Below, piece by piece: positions 19,318 to 29,550 of a stretch of DNA of 60,014 nucleotides. Below the pieces are notes generated by a model. It made no database searches. It saw only the letters and a program-made list of their open reading frames with translations, and was not told the DNA's origin. The stretch is from positions 1-60,014 of the IMG/VR virus record IMGVR_UViG_3300008261_000019; one strand, written 5' to 3'. The position numbers and the translations under genes were made by a program. Source of the DNA: a virus. Numbering within the stretch: the first letter of the stretch is position 1; every line of letters begins with the position of its first letter.

Positions 19318-19886
19318 TAGAATCCCACCCTTGTATTTAATGGGTAAGGGAAGTTTGTTAATGCTCTTGTTGCGCCAGTCATTGTCGGAACTACGCTTAA
19401 GTTAGCTCCCCATCTATCGGCTTCTGCTTTTAATGTTTTTAAAATATTACCTAGGTCTGGCACTTGTCTTTGCTTTGTAATTTGTAACTGACCTAAGTTT
19501 GTTGTTTCCATTGTAGGTTCTGTTCCTACTGTAATTAATAAGTTACGAATCAAATCGTATTCTGTTCGATAACGTACATACTGAGACTTAACATATAGTT
19601 CATCTAATTCACCAGTGACTGTAGCTCCTGCATCGATTATCGCTTGAATTTCAGTACTGTTCTGCCATATTTGAAAATTGATTTTGTCATCAGGTATATC
19701 TGATAAAATCTGAGGAAAATCATTTCTAATAATTCGAACAGTAGAATACATTGGAGAATACTCAGACGTAAAAGACCATTCCTGACTGTATTCGCCTAAT
19801 TTGAATGTAACAAAATATCTTTTATTATTTTCTAGAAACGTATTATTTGTTATTTTTGGTTCATAAATAAGTATGGGATTGAGCAT
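19317..19886 (-). CDS. Unrecognised structural protein, neck region
   Basis: A 189-residue protein starts ATG 19886 in the collar/neck gene cluster. It has a beta-rich first half (KRYFVTFKLGEYSQEWSF) and a helical second half (YRTEYDLIRNLLITVG, NILKTLKAEADRWG). No family recognised. Tight coupling with the downstream Cys-rich gene suggests both act in the same connector assembly. Confidence 0.55.
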   Translation of the reverse strand: MLNPILIYEPKITNNTFLENNKRYFVTFKLGEYSQEWSFTSEYSPMYSTVRIIRNDFPQILSDIPDDKINFQIWQNSTEIQAIIDAGATVTGELDELYVKSQYVRYRTEYDLIRNLLITVGTEPTMETTNLGQLQITKQRQVPDLGNILKTLKAEADRWGANLSVVPTMTGATRALTNFPYPLNTRVGF

Positions 19887-19902
19887 ATCAAATCACATCC
19901 CT

Positions 19903-20163
19903 CTAAGTAATTTCTCTACACGTAATTTTATCTCCAGATAAAAGTGGGGTTAAAAACCGAATTACATTTGAATCGACTTCAATGTAATCATCTAAATTCC
20001 TTTGAAGCACTCCATTTAAAAATACCTGCAAGGAATTCATCTCTGGGTTATAAGCGTTATCTAAAAAGAAGTCAGTCTGATTATTAACTGCTTCAAATTC
20101 TGTATGTCTAATCGTTACATTAATTGTTTGAGAAGTTGTTTGTACTTTTCTTAATTCGAGCAT
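19903..20163 (-). CDS. Small beta-rich virion protein with phage 'NGVLQ' fold
   Basis: The start is taken as ATG 20163, 8 nt after GGAGG; a GTG 15 nt earlier lies inside that site. The 86-residue product has the pattern LQVFLNGVLQ, DYIEVDSN, IRFLTPLLSGDKITC. This recurs at the C-terminus of the 800-residue fibre-like protein in this window and in many phage fibre/head-decoration proteins. A small attachment or decoration subunit is likely. Confidence 0.6.
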   Translation of the reverse strand: MLELRKVQTTSQTINVTIRHTEFEAVNNQTDFFLDNAYNPEMNSLQVFLNGVLQRNLDDYIEVDSNVIRFLTPLLSGDKITCREIT

Positions 20164-20164
20164 A

Positions 20165-21298
20165 TTAACCGCCTCCAACGACGATTTCTAGGAAAAACTT
20201 ATTTTCTTCAATTCCAATTTCTAATGGCTCTCTTTTATTTACTCTTAGCCAAAAATCGATTGTTTGACCAGGTATTAAATTAAAAATTGTAATTGAGCTT
20301 TGATAAATATCTGGTCTTCCACCAATGTCTTCTGCAACTTCTACTAAGTCATATCCTGGATAATCGAAATATTGCTTGGACTTAATCAATGAATTGACAA
20401 AGATAGATTCTGTTGAGTTTTTTAATGTAAATTTTACTTCTCTTTGATTATTTATTAACGATTCAATTCGATAAAAATCGGATGGTTGAAATTTTTCATT
20501 ACCCTTCCATAACTCGACTTGATATCCTAGGTTCCATATATCTCCGCCGCATAACAAAGCTCCGCTTATTGAATCAATGAATCGATTACTCGGACTAATT
20601 AGCTCTATTGTTTTATCTTCTATTGTTAAACTTTCTAGATTTATTTTCATAAAGCTAGTTGCCTCTGGGCAAATTTCTGTTCGAACAATTTCTCCATCAG
20701 CATTTTTTACATTCACTTTCATACCTGGAATTGCATTTAAAAATGTTAAATTCATATCTCTATAAATTTTAATTTTAGATACTTCAAAGTCGCTATTTTC
20801 TTCACTGCCATCTGTATAATAAACAATACCTGCTTTTGTGATTTCGCCAATACCAGTTTTTGAAATAAAGTCCCATGCCCCAGTTGTACGAAGCCCGTAA
20901 GCTGATATGATATTTTTTGATTTTACGATTCTAAGACCTGAATAGTAATTACCAATCTGGTCCTTTTTATTGATGAGTTCAATAAAATCTTGATTACTTT
21001 TATATAAAATAATTCCGCCTGTTTCTGTCCCAGTTGGAATATAGTCTTGTTGAATTTCAATTACATAACTTTCTTCAGGCATATCTTTTAAAAACAAGTG
21101 GGGAAGTGAATTATCCCCACTTGTGTTTTCATTGTGTATCCTTAAAATACCTGATTCATTTTCTTCTTGTGGAATAACAATTTCATATTCAGCATTGGAT
21201 GGTGAGATGATGAAATTGGAATTAAATCGAGTATCGGTAAAATCATCGATATAAATTAATCCATTTTTTACTTTATTAAAGTAAGACAACAATCTCAC
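20165..21298 (-). CDS. Beta-sandwich virion protein
   Basis: A 377-residue protein whose first 200 residues show a concanavalin/laminin-G-like strand pattern (SYVIEIQQDYIP, GGIILYKSNQDFIELI, YSGLRIVKSKNIISAYGLR, ending FEVSKIKIYRD). Such domains often bind sugars or other virion proteins. The rest is beta-rich. The start is a non-ATG codon, either GTG at 21298 or a TTG just inside, because the only good ribosome site overlaps the GTG. Exact function unknown. Confidence 0.6.
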   Translation of the reverse strand: MRLLSYFNKVKNGLIYIDDFTDTRFNSNFIISPSNAEYEIVIPQEENESGILRIHNENTSGDNSLPHLFLKDMPEESYVIEIQQDYIPTGTETGGIILYKSNQDFIELINKKDQIGNYYSGLRIVKSKNIISAYGLRTTGAWDFISKTGIGEITKAGIVYYTDGSEENSDFEVSKIKIYRDMNLTFLNAIPGMKVNVKNADGEIVRTEICPEATSFMKINLESLTIEDKTIELISPSNRFIDSISGALLCGGDIWNLGYQVELWKGNEKFQPSDFYRIESLINNQREVKFTLKNSTESIFVNSLIKSKQYFDYPGYDLVEVAEDIGGRPDIYQSSITIFNLIPGQTIDFWLRVNKREPLEIGIEENKFFLEIVVGGG

Positions 21299-21308
21299 CC
21301 CTGATAAA

Positions 21309-21671
21309 TTATACTAAGCGTACATAAGATGCTACATCTACTTGTCTAAAGATACGAACATTTGCCATACCGATTAAAGAACCTACAAGGCTTAGTTTTT
21401 CAATCGCACTATCTAAGCTGTTATGCATTGAATCGATTAGCCACGGCTCTCCTCTTACTTGCGCAACATCTGGGTCTGCATCGGTCATTGGCTCAGTTAA
21501 AGAAAGTTTACCGAAGTTACCTGCAACGAGTGCTTTCGGATACCAAAGAGTTGCACCTTTTTCAGTTCCTTCTGGCGTTACCGTAGCTCCTCCAGTTTGA
21601 CCGAGAATTGGTCGATTTGCGGTTGGGTGAATTGGTCTTACCATTAAGTAATAACGTACAACGTTAGCCAT
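21309..21671 (-). CDS. Small conserved-looking structural protein
   Basis: A 120-residue protein with a well-spaced GGAAG site. It is moderately hydrophobic, with YYLMVRPIHPTAN at the start, a Gly/Thr-rich loop, and the C-terminal MANVRIFRQVDVASYVRLV. It lies between two large beta-rich virion proteins. I do not recognise a family. A small virion joining or decoration protein is inferred from the neighbours. Confidence 0.5.
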   Translation of the reverse strand: MANVVRYYLMVRPIHPTANRPILGQTGGATVTPEGTEKGATLWYPKALVAGNFGKLSLTEPMTDADPDVAQVRGEPWLIDSMHNSLDSAIEKLSLVGSLIGMANVRIFRQVDVASYVRLV

Positions 21672-21686
21672 TTTTATCTTCCTTTC

Positions 21687-24600
21687 TTAAGTCCATAATT
21701 TTCTTTGCATAAATGATTCGCTACCCTTAATCTTATTTAAATGATGGTCTTTATAATATTTAAATATTTTATCAAGTAGCATTTCTACTTTTCTTATTCC
21801 TAAGAAGGAGTTATTATCTACACACTCTGTTGTCGCTCCTTCATAAACAACTCCTGTAATTCCTATATTATAAATCTGAACACTTGCATCTCCAATATAT
21901 TCGATGTGATAAAGATGAATGCCTCTTTCGACAAAGAAAATTTGCTCTTTAATTACTCCTACTGCCGAAATAGATGAAATCTTTTTCTTATCAATATAAA
22001 GATTTACAACACCACTTTTTCCTTCTTGGTTCGCAATAATGAAAGAAAAAGAAAAATATCCATCGATAAAGTTTTCTTTTATAAAAATGAATTCTTTTTT
22101 ATTTATAACTGGTGTTTCTTCATCTTCGTTGTTATCTTGAATCTGTTCATCAGTTGGAGGTTCAATAACTTCATTGCTGTTATAAACTAATTTTAATATA
22201 TCTTGAAAGTTACCCATAGTAGTAAAACTATTTAAATAGAAAAATTTATCCTTTTCTATTCGGATAACCTCATCATTTATTAAATATTTTTCAGTAAAAA
22301 ATTCATTGTTATTTAAATTAGTAATTTGATTAATATCATTTATATTAAATTCAATGTTTTTTACAAATATATTTGATAATACTTGAATATTTTCTGTTTG
22401 CTCAAAATCATCGTTAATTAAATTATCATTTGATAAATTAAAATCTTTTATCTCTATTGAATTTCTATATAATTTTAGGCTTATAGTTTTATTTTCAGGA
22501 ATTTGGTAACCATTATTATTAGATAAACATAAAAAAAATGAATATCGATACATGTTCTTAATAAAAATTCTTTGAGTTTCTTTATCAACTTCTTCAACTC
22601 TTTCTAGATATGCATAATTATTTTCATCGATTTCATAATAATAATTTGTACTGTATTTTGAATCTTTTTTTTCATTTTTATAGCTTACTTTTTCAACAAA
22701 TTTTCCGTCTTTAAATACAATCAAATGAATATCTAGATATTTTAATGCATTAACTTTTGGGTAAACTAATTCATAAGTAAAATCATAATCTTTTGATACA
22801 ACTTCTAGTTTTTCTTCTTCTTGAAATGGAGGTATTATAATTTCTTCCGGTAACTGATTTGGGATATCGATATAATTTCTTACTTCATATGAAATATAAT
22901 TTCTTCTTAAAATAAATGTACTATATGCAACCAGCGTTGATTCTGCATACCATCTGCAAAATCTAAATATTCTTTTGTATTCATCGTTCCACTTATTTTC
23001 TGATTCTAGATATTCTTTTAATAAATCAAGAACATAAACAAGTGCCTCGTCGCTGTACATTCCTCCGAGTTTATAAAAATCTTTTTTATAAACTTTATGT
23101 ATCATAAGTATTACATCATAAAAAGCTTCTAGTGTTACTTGGACTTCTTTTATCCCTATATCTTTTGTCTCTGGATAGAATTGATTTTTAGGGTATAGTA
23201 CCTTTATTGAAGGTTTTCCTAAATCTTGACCTGGTAATATATGATAAGGAATACCTTCAGAATCTAGCGTAAATCCCTCGTAATCGAATACTTCTGAGGG
23301 AACGGATAAATAGTCGTACTTACCTGCTTTGTCGTTGTCCCAAGCTTCTAATGCTTCATTAAAGTCTCTTTCTTTTGAGAACTCAAACTGAATTGAAACA
23401 ACCTCTATAAGGGACACTACTTTATCTTTTTTATTTAAATAAAATGTATTATGTGGCGTAAATCCTTTAATTATTTTATTTAAATAAAAAACTTCATCTA
23501 ATGCCTCAATATTAGTAGCTTCTGAGTTTGCTGTTATACTTACAGGGAATTCACTCACATCAAGAGATTGTTTTGTGATTTGATACTTACTAAGGCTATT
23601 GTCTAAAATTGCTTTTGATTCATTTTTAAATCCAATTTCTTTTTGTTTATACTGGATTGTTTTTCTTTCAATTTGAATAGCTGTCTCTAATCTTTGGTTG
23701 AAGTTATAAAATGTTTTTTGATTTTGTATTGATAAATAATTTAACTCATCAATAATTCCGTTGATGTTGTATCTTTCTCCTGCAATGTTTACATCCTTAT
23801 TTAAAATTCCATCTAAATCATTTGTAACTCCATTATAATAAAGGTCTAGATGTAATCCTGTAATTTCATTTCTTTCTGATAAAGGACTTTTAGTTACCTT
23901 TATTGAATTTAATGGTCTATTTAATATTGAAAGATAGTATTTTAAATTTTTTACTCCAATTAAATCATCTCTTTCCGATTCATAAAAATCTTCAGATAGA
24001 TTTCCTTGTCTAATTGGTTGAACACTTAAAATATTATTTTCACTAAATAAATTAAATTCTTTTACAGGGGTTGCGTACAGGTTGTAAAAATCTTTTATTA
24101 AGCCTTCTTTTACTACTGATGGCAGCATCGTAATATCTTCATTTTTTATTGAAAGAAATCTTTTTTCATCTTTTCTATGTAGATTAACTCTATCTAATTT
24201 ATAACTGTGTTTATAACTAAGATAATTAAATGTATATAAATTTGACCTTATTCCATTTCGCTTAAATTCTTGCTTTGATAGAAATTCAGGATGCAACTTT
24301 GCAGAATTTCGACTTGACTCGTAAGCTGCAATTTTATGGTCTATATTGGTTGCAAATAATCTTGACTCTACCTTAAGCTGCTTTGATTTTAATTCCTCAA
24401 TTGAGTAAGGAATTCTTTGTGCAGAAAAAATCTTATTCAAATAAGGTTTTAATTCATGAATCTTTTCTGCATAAATAAATTTATGATTAATTCTTGAATT
24501 AAAATCATTTACACCTTTAAAAGATATTCTAAAGGAATTATCAATATCAATAGATGTCCTTTCAAAAGACATCTTGAATGCGTGATTATAAATAATGGCT

Positions 24601-24752
24601 AAGGGGCTGCTAACAGTCCCCTCAGCCATTAAACTACTATCTCCTAATTCCTTATCGCCATTTTCGTCTTCGATAATTTCAAATTCGATACTTTGAAAAT
24701 TAGGAAGGCTAGTAAAAATGTCGAAACCCATCGCGTATTGATAGATTGGCAT
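21687..24752 (-). CDS. 1021-residue virion structural protein
   Basis: A long protein rich in Asn, Ile, Lys, Tyr and Phe. A helical stretch (about residues 340-380) and beta-rich parts alternate. The region from about 890 on (YFSFSFIIANQEGKSGVVNLYID, followed by IHLYHIEYIG) resembles a carbohydrate-binding jelly roll. It belongs to the run of large beta-rich proteins between capsid and tail genes. It is probably a surface fibre, collar or neck appendage. No enzyme motif seen. Confidence 0.6.
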   Translation of the reverse strand: MPIYQYAMGFDIFTSLPNFQSIEFEIIEDENGDKELGDSSLMAEGTVSSPLAIIYNHAFKMSFERTSIDIDNSFRISFKGVNDFNSRINHKFIYAEKIHELKPYLNKIFSAQRIPYSIEELKSKQLKVESRLFATNIDHKIAAYESSRNSAKLHPEFLSKQEFKRNGIRSNLYTFNYLSYKHSYKLDRVNLHRKDEKRFLSIKNEDITMLPSVVKEGLIKDFYNLYATPVKEFNLFSENNILSVQPIRQGNLSEDFYESERDDLIGVKNLKYYLSILNRPLNSIKVTKSPLSERNEITGLHLDLYYNGVTNDLDGILNKDVNIAGERYNINGIIDELNYLSIQNQKTFYNFNQRLETAIQIERKTIQYKQKEIGFKNESKAILDNSLSKYQITKQSLDVSEFPVSITANSEATNIEALDEVFYLNKIIKGFTPHNTFYLNKKDKVVSLIEVVSIQFEFSKERDFNEALEAWDNDKAGKYDYLSVPSEVFDYEGFTLDSEGIPYHILPGQDLGKPSIKVLYPKNQFYPETKDIGIKEVQVTLEAFYDVILMIHKVYKKDFYKLGGMYSDEALVYVLDLLKEYLESENKWNDEYKRIFRFCRWYAESTLVAYSTFILRRNYISYEVRNYIDIPNQLPEEIIIPPFQEEEKLEVVSKDYDFTYELVYPKVNALKYLDIHLIVFKDGKFVEKVSYKNEKKDSKYSTNYYYEIDENNYAYLERVEEVDKETQRIFIKNMYRYSFFLCLSNNNGYQIPENKTISLKLYRNSIEIKDFNLSNDNLINDDFEQTENIQVLSNIFVKNIEFNINDINQITNLNNNEFFTEKYLINDEVIRIEKDKFFYLNSFTTMGNFQDILKLVYNSNEVIEPPTDEQIQDNNEDEETPVINKKEFIFIKENFIDGYFSFSFIIANQEGKSGVVNLYIDKKKISSISAVGVIKEQIFFVERGIHLYHIEYIGDASVQIYNIGITGVVYEGATTECVDNNSFLGIRKVEMLLDKIFKYYKDHHLNKIKGSESFMQRKLWT

Positions 24753-24766
24753 TTTAATCGCCTACT

Positions 24767-26980
24767 TTAAGATTTTTTAATTGCGATACCAACACTTGAG
24801 TTTGGCGATGATTTTAAGAATGAGAAAGGAGCATTAATTCTAAAGAATTTATAAGACTCTTCCTCAGGAGTTCCTTTATTAATTACTAAATCATCTAAAT
24901 GTACAATTGAAGGCGCCTCAGCAACCAATACGTTATTCATAATTCCTCTGTATCCATCGTAAGAATGAACGATATATACAGGGCTTAAATGGAACTTATT
25001 TGTCCAACGAGATGGGCTAAATACTTCTTTACGCATGAACTCATCTTGAGTAACAAAAGATGCACTATGCTTTTGGAAGTAAGTCCCTGAGCGGGTTTTA
25101 TACATGGAAATATCGTTAACACCAGTCCCAGTATTTTCCCCGAATGAAGTTGGAAGATTAATCTTGATAATATTATTTGTATTTGTAATCTTATCGCGCT
25201 CTACTCCAGCTTCTACTCCCCAGTTATTATTCGGAGCTTTTTTATCCATGTTTTGCGAATAATCGTTGGAACCGCGATAGTAGATTCCTTGGTCGAGCTC
25301 ACTTGGTGTTAGTTCTTTTTCTAGGTACCAGTCATCTTGCGTTGCATAAGTATATTTTGCATTACTAATTTCTGTAGATGGTTGGGCGGCATTTGCTGTT
25401 CCATTAATTCTAGTCTGAATTGTTCGCTTTGAGTAGATTAATATTTTTTCTGCGCTTTTTGGAATGTCTCTAATCTCTAATGTAAATTGTCTATAGTTTA
25501 CATCAGGTCTTGGATATCCCATTACTCCTGTTTTTTGACCATCGCTAGTCCAATTTCCACCAGAATTAGGTATTATTCTTCCCGATTCATATGATTCTGT
25601 TTTTAGTTGAGCAGGATAAACGACTGTATAGCTTAAATCAATTGGTGTACAAGCCGCCGTTGAAGATGTCTCATTTTTATAAGCCACTCGATAAGAAACT
25701 TTATGAACGAACTCCACTGTATTAGTAGACGATACATTTAAAGGAATTGTCTTATCAGCACCAGTAGGGTCTTTATATTTCCACATAAATAGTGGACTAC
25801 CTTCGCTTGCTTCTGCAGGAATACCCTTGACTGGCTCTCTTTGCGGATTTCCAATAACTTTAGGTGGGTTATTTAAAGAGTTTGGATTTGCCCAACATGG
25901 AACAGTTGAAGAACTTGTTGTAATTGCAAAGTTTCCATCAACATCTGGAACTGCATCACCAGTTGCATCTTCAAATGCATTTAATCGTCCAATATAAGCA
26001 AATGAAATTAAATAATCATCAAAGTTAAATGTAGGGTCACCCATCAATACCATAGCAACATTATCGTTTGTGATATTCATCCAATATTGAAGCTGGATAC
26101 CCTGTTGCTTTGTAATACCTGCTAATTTAATTGGTATAAATTCTACACCTTGAGAATAGTCTGTGGTATCTGTGTCAAAGTCTAAAGTATCGCGAAGAAC
26201 CTCTTTAAAATCGGTATACCAAGACATTTTTGATACTACAGAAATATTAGCGTCTGCTCTTGGAGTATCGTATTTATAATCATATTTATCAAATACTCTC
26301 ATATTAAAATGAAAGTCATTTGGAACCTCTGTAGTTGTTCCGTAATAACGAACAACATTAAAGTCTTCTGGATTGATTAAGTATTCTGGTCTTTCAATTT
26401 CTAAAAACATTGTCAGACTTTCCTGCGTAACATTTGTATCTGGAATTAATTGATTTTGATACTCTTCTGGAATTTCTACTGCAGTAGTTGTTGTTTTAAG
26501 AACAATCTTTCCAAAAGCTCTAACATTTTGAAGTGAATTTGCAAGAGCTGGGCTATGTAAGTAGTTATAATTAATTACATAACTAATATTATCTCCAGTT
26601 TCTAACTGACTCACAAAAGTAACGAATCCTTGCTCATAATTAATTGTATATTGTTGTATTTCTTCTTCATTAAACTCTGGCAATAAGATATACTGCTCAC
26701 TTCCGCCATCGCCAACTTCTTTTTTGTAAATACTAATTGAGATTTTAGGGTCCCAATTTGTTTGACTAGCAATATAGGAATTAGCTACCAAATCTCCACT
26801 TTCATCAAGCTCAAGAGTGTCATACTCAATATTTGTAGAGATATAAGGGGAAGGGTATATAATCTCCCAGTTTTTACCCGGAATAGGCACCCCGCTTTCA
26901 TTGCGATTTGCCATAGTAAATATCTTTGCAAAATCTGATAAAGCTCTATTGGATGTTGTTGTTCCTTCAATCCAAGCCAT
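24767..26980 (-). CDS. 737-residue virion structural protein
   Basis: A beta-rich protein with many Thr/Asn/Gly loops, starting MAWIEGTTTSNRALSDF. The stretch EEIQQYTINYEQGFVTFVS followed by DNISYVINYNYL has the strand-turn pattern of phage surface or fibre proteins. The C-terminal part includes RGIMNNVLVAEAPSIVHLDD. Neighbouring genes are also large beta-rich proteins. I assign it only as a virion surface, neck or baseplate component. Confidence 0.6.
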   Translation of the reverse strand: MAWIEGTTTSNRALSDFAKIFTMANRNESGVPIPGKNWEIIYPSPYISTNIEYDTLELDESGDLVANSYIASQTNWDPKISISIYKKEVGDGGSEQYILLPEFNEEEIQQYTINYEQGFVTFVSQLETGDNISYVINYNYLHSPALANSLQNVRAFGKIVLKTTTTAVEIPEEYQNQLIPDTNVTQESLTMFLEIERPEYLINPEDFNVVRYYGTTTEVPNDFHFNMRVFDKYDYKYDTPRADANISVVSKMSWYTDFKEVLRDTLDFDTDTTDYSQGVEFIPIKLAGITKQQGIQLQYWMNITNDNVAMVLMGDPTFNFDDYLISFAYIGRLNAFEDATGDAVPDVDGNFAITTSSSTVPCWANPNSLNNPPKVIGNPQREPVKGIPAEASEGSPLFMWKYKDPTGADKTIPLNVSSTNTVEFVHKVSYRVAYKNETSSTAACTPIDLSYTVVYPAQLKTESYESGRIIPNSGGNWTSDGQKTGVMGYPRPDVNYRQFTLEIRDIPKSAEKILIYSKRTIQTRINGTANAAQPSTEISNAKYTYATQDDWYLEKELTPSELDQGIYYRGSNDYSQNMDKKAPNNNWGVEAGVERDKITNTNNIIKINLPTSFGENTGTGVNDISMYKTRSGTYFQKHSASFVTQDEFMRKEVFSPSRWTNKFHLSPVYIVHSYDGYRGIMNNVLVAEAPSIVHLDDLVINKGTPEEESYKFFRINAPFSFLKSSPNSSVGIAIKKS

Positions 26981-26997
26981 TTATTTGCACTCCTTTA

Positions 26998-27648
26998 CTA
27001 AACTTCTATTAAAAATCGAAGGTCAAACCATACTGTTTTTGCTTCCGCGCCTTCGTTATAAAATTCTAACTTTATTATATCATTTGGGCTTACCTTATAA
27101 ACAGTAAAAAGTGTAGTGCCCATATTAATATGTTGTGGAATTTCTTTTGTGTATATGCTATCAAACAAAAGTGTATCGTTAACAAGTAAATTCCAGTAGT
27201 CATCTCCATTATAACCTGAACATGCGATAGCGACATCAATTAATTCTAAGTTTGATGTCGCTTGATAAGTTGCCTCATATTTTCCCGCGATAGGCGGAAT
27301 TACCATTCTAAACCCTTTTGTATAAGGCCTAGTATAAGAAGGAATAATATGATTTGGAAAGTCTACATCAACACTGAAGCCATTAATTGTTTCAATTTCT
27401 TTTATTTTATCAATTACTACTACTCTATCTAAAGTACCAGCTTTTATATTATTAATTTCATTAATTGTATTTACCGTTTCAACTGTTGTTACTTTTTCTA
27501 CTTCTGTTATTTTTAAAATTTCATCAATTAATTCTACTTGATTTAACATACCGCCTTGAAGTTCTTTTAGAACATCAATAATTCCACTTTGTATTTCTTT
27601 TATTTTATCTAACGAACCGCCTGTAGAATATATCGGATTAAATGCCAT
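26998..27648 (-). CDS. Short fibre-like protein with jelly-roll C-terminus
   Basis: This 216-residue protein has an N-terminal helical region, then a strand-repeat shaft (about residues 40-90) with a period near 10 residues (EVEKVTTVETV, INEINNIKAGTLDRV, VIDKIKEIETI). The C-terminal beta domain (KYEATYQATSNLELIDVAIA, LLVNDTLLFDS) looks like a binding jelly roll. The shaft-plus-head design suggests a trimeric short fibre or head whisker. Confidence 0.55.
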   Translation of the reverse strand: MAFNPIYSTGGSLDKIKEIQSGIIDVLKELQGGMLNQVELIDEILKITEVEKVTTVETVNTINEINNIKAGTLDRVVVIDKIKEIETINGFSVDVDFPNHIIPSYTRPYTKGFRMVIPPIAGKYEATYQATSNLELIDVAIACSGYNGDDYWNLLVNDTLLFDSIYTKEIPQHINMGTTLFTVYKVSPNDIIKLEFYNEGAEAKTVWFDLRFLIEV

Positions 27649-27661
27649 TTACATCATTCCT

Positions 27662-29056
27662 TTAGCTAGTACTGCTAGTTATAGGCGTTAAATTATATAT
27701 TATTCTACTGATATTTGTATTTGCATTATACTGAACATCTACGGAGGCTATTATTAATTGCTCCATATTTGCTTCATTATAGTCTTCTTCAATTCCTAAC
27801 ATTGAGATACTTAATGCTTGATTAATATCTGAAGCACTATGTTGACCTGGCACTTCTATCATGATTTTATTTAATCTCAAAGAAACATTACTTTGATTTT
27901 CTTTCGGCAAGAAGTCAATGTTGCTTGTATTTGTTATTAAATTAGGTCCTTCATTCTCGCTAGGCATTCCGCTCTCTGGAGAGAAGCTGAATGGAGGGTC
28001 GGGAGGTAATGTATCTTCCTCTGCCACAACACCTTGATTAGATATGTTTTTATAGAATGAAAAAATTTCACTCCATGGACCTTCTACGCTTAATAACTCG
28101 TAACCTTTTAAATATCTAAAAGATATATGAATAACATAAGGAACAACATTTCCGTTAATATCATGAATTACTGGAGTAATATTTTTTCGATAATAAATGA
28201 TTCCATTAACTTCATCAATTACATAATCAAAAGTCTTTCTTAAAACACCATCATTATCTTTTATGTATATATCTTCGCCAACGATATCTTTTTTATTTAA
28301 TTGAATTTCATAATTTATCGTACTATAGTCTCCAGCAGGTACTGTAACTTGCATAGGAACTTGAGGAGAATATTGAGGAGTCTTTACTTCTTTAACACCT
28401 CGAACCCTCCAATAATACGCTTTGTCCTGAGTAAATGGATAAGATGGTTTAATTGTTTGACCAACTGTTAAAAAAGCTTTATAACTACTCCAATCATCGG
28501 GCCACAAAACATTATTAAATGTTCTAGAATCCGATATCTGTATCTGATAGTAATTTGCCGAATTTACCGGACTCCAATTAAATTCAACTAAATTATTAGC
28601 TAGATTAGGAACAATTGTTTCATCTTGTGGCAATGTTAATAATGGCTTAGAAAGTGCGGCAAAATTAGCAACAGTAAAAGTAAAATGATAGTCCCCCATC
28701 ATATAATCCTTTGTTGCGCTTCTAATTCCTAACTTTCTTTCATTTGATAAATCATCGCCAATAACTGTTACTTTTACAATTTGCAAAGATGAAAATGGAT
28801 TTTTAGGAGTGAATATAATAACAGGCTTATCTTTCAAAGCCATCTTAATTCTATCTTCTTTCTTTGAAGGATAATTAATTGTACCTTCAATTTTTGTTCC
28901 ATTTTCATCTTGTACAATTACACTATTCTGAATCGATTTAACATCTAAATCGATATTAAAATAGATTCGGATACTATCCTTTGTACTTACGTTTGTCTGA
29001 TAATTTCTAGGATACGTCTCAATCACTTGTGGATTGAGTGGCGTTGCGAAACTCAT
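27662..29056 (-). CDS. Ig/Fn3-domain virion surface protein
   Basis: A 464-residue protein. Residues about 1-125 match bacterial Ig-like domain 5 (YPRNYQTNVSTKDSIRIYFN, VQDENGTKIEG, PVIIFTPKNPF). Residues about 140-240 look like fibronectin type III (LVEFNWSPVNSANYYQIQIS, YYWRVRGV). A Pro-rich linker and a final beta domain follow. Such domains decorate phage heads and tails and bind weakly to cell or mucus sugars. Located next to capsid genes, so a head-surface protein is likely. Confidence 0.7.
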   Translation of the reverse strand: MSFATPLNPQVIETYPRNYQTNVSTKDSIRIYFNIDLDVKSIQNSVIVQDENGTKIEGTINYPSKKEDRIKMALKDKPVIIFTPKNPFSSLQIVKVTVIGDDLSNERKLGIRSATKDYMMGDYHFTFTVANFAALSKPLLTLPQDETIVPNLANNLVEFNWSPVNSANYYQIQISDSRTFNNVLWPDDWSSYKAFLTVGQTIKPSYPFTQDKAYYWRVRGVKEVKTPQYSPQVPMQVTVPAGDYSTINYEIQLNKKDIVGEDIYIKDNDGVLRKTFDYVIDEVNGIIYYRKNITPVIHDINGNVVPYVIHISFRYLKGYELLSVEGPWSEIFSFYKNISNQGVVAEEDTLPPDPPFSFSPESGMPSENEGPNLITNTSNIDFLPKENQSNVSLRLNKIMIEVPGQHSASDINQALSISMLGIEEDYNEANMEQLIIASVDVQYNANTNISRIIYNLTPITSSTS

Positions 29057-29072
29057 TTACAACACCTGCTTT

Positions 29073-29453
29073 TTATTTATATTTCTTTTTGCTTTTATAA
29101 TTATATTTATTTTGTTGTACAGGAGTTCCATCCTCAGATACTTCTGATTCTTCCGAAGAAACTTCTTCAGCATCTTCTTCGTTTATGGATACTTCTTCTA
29201 CTTCTACTGGAATTTCTGATTTTAAATTAACTTGAATATTAACTTTATCTGCTTGTACTTCACTTTTATCTACTAATACATTTTTATTTACATCGATTAA
29301 TGTTCCGTATTTAATTGCTCGAATAACATTTGGAGTGACTTCATAGCTTTCAGGCAACACAACATATGGATGCATTGGATTATGAAGATGAATTCCGTCT
29401 ACACGAATTGCTACTTGTTTCGGATTTAACAGAAGAACTTTTGGCTTACTCAT
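29073..29453 (-). CDS. Small acidic-tailed head-region protein
   Basis: A 126-residue protein with a compact first half (KPKVLLLNPKQVAIRVDGIHL, followed by a conserved-looking PNVIRAIKYGTL stretch) and a disordered acidic second half ending in a Lys-rich tail. It directly follows the capsid gene and a partial terminator. I do not recognise a family. A capsid-associated or head-completion role is possible. Confidence 0.5.
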   Translation of the reverse strand: MSKPKVLLLNPKQVAIRVDGIHLHNPMHPYVVLPESYEVTPNVIRAIKYGTLIDVNKNVLVDKSEVQADKVNIQVNLKSEIPVEVEEVSINEEDAEEVSSEESEVSEDGTPVQQNKYNYKSKKKYK

Positions 29454-29484
29454 ATTTTCACCTCAAATAATTTTTATAGCATAA

Positions 29485-29515
29485 ACGGGTAGATAAAATG
29501 ATTTTACCTACCCGT
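29485..29515 (-). terminator. Hairpin after the major capsid gene
   Basis: A 15-bp stem with one wobble and a 1-nt centre (ACGGGTAGGTAAAAT and its complement) is followed by TTTATGC on the minus strand. The T run is short, so it may be a leaky terminator or an mRNA-stabilising 3' end that keeps capsid mRNA abundant. Confidence 0.65.
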
Positions 29516-29550
29516 CTTTTATCTAGCTATATTTATATATTTTTATTAAA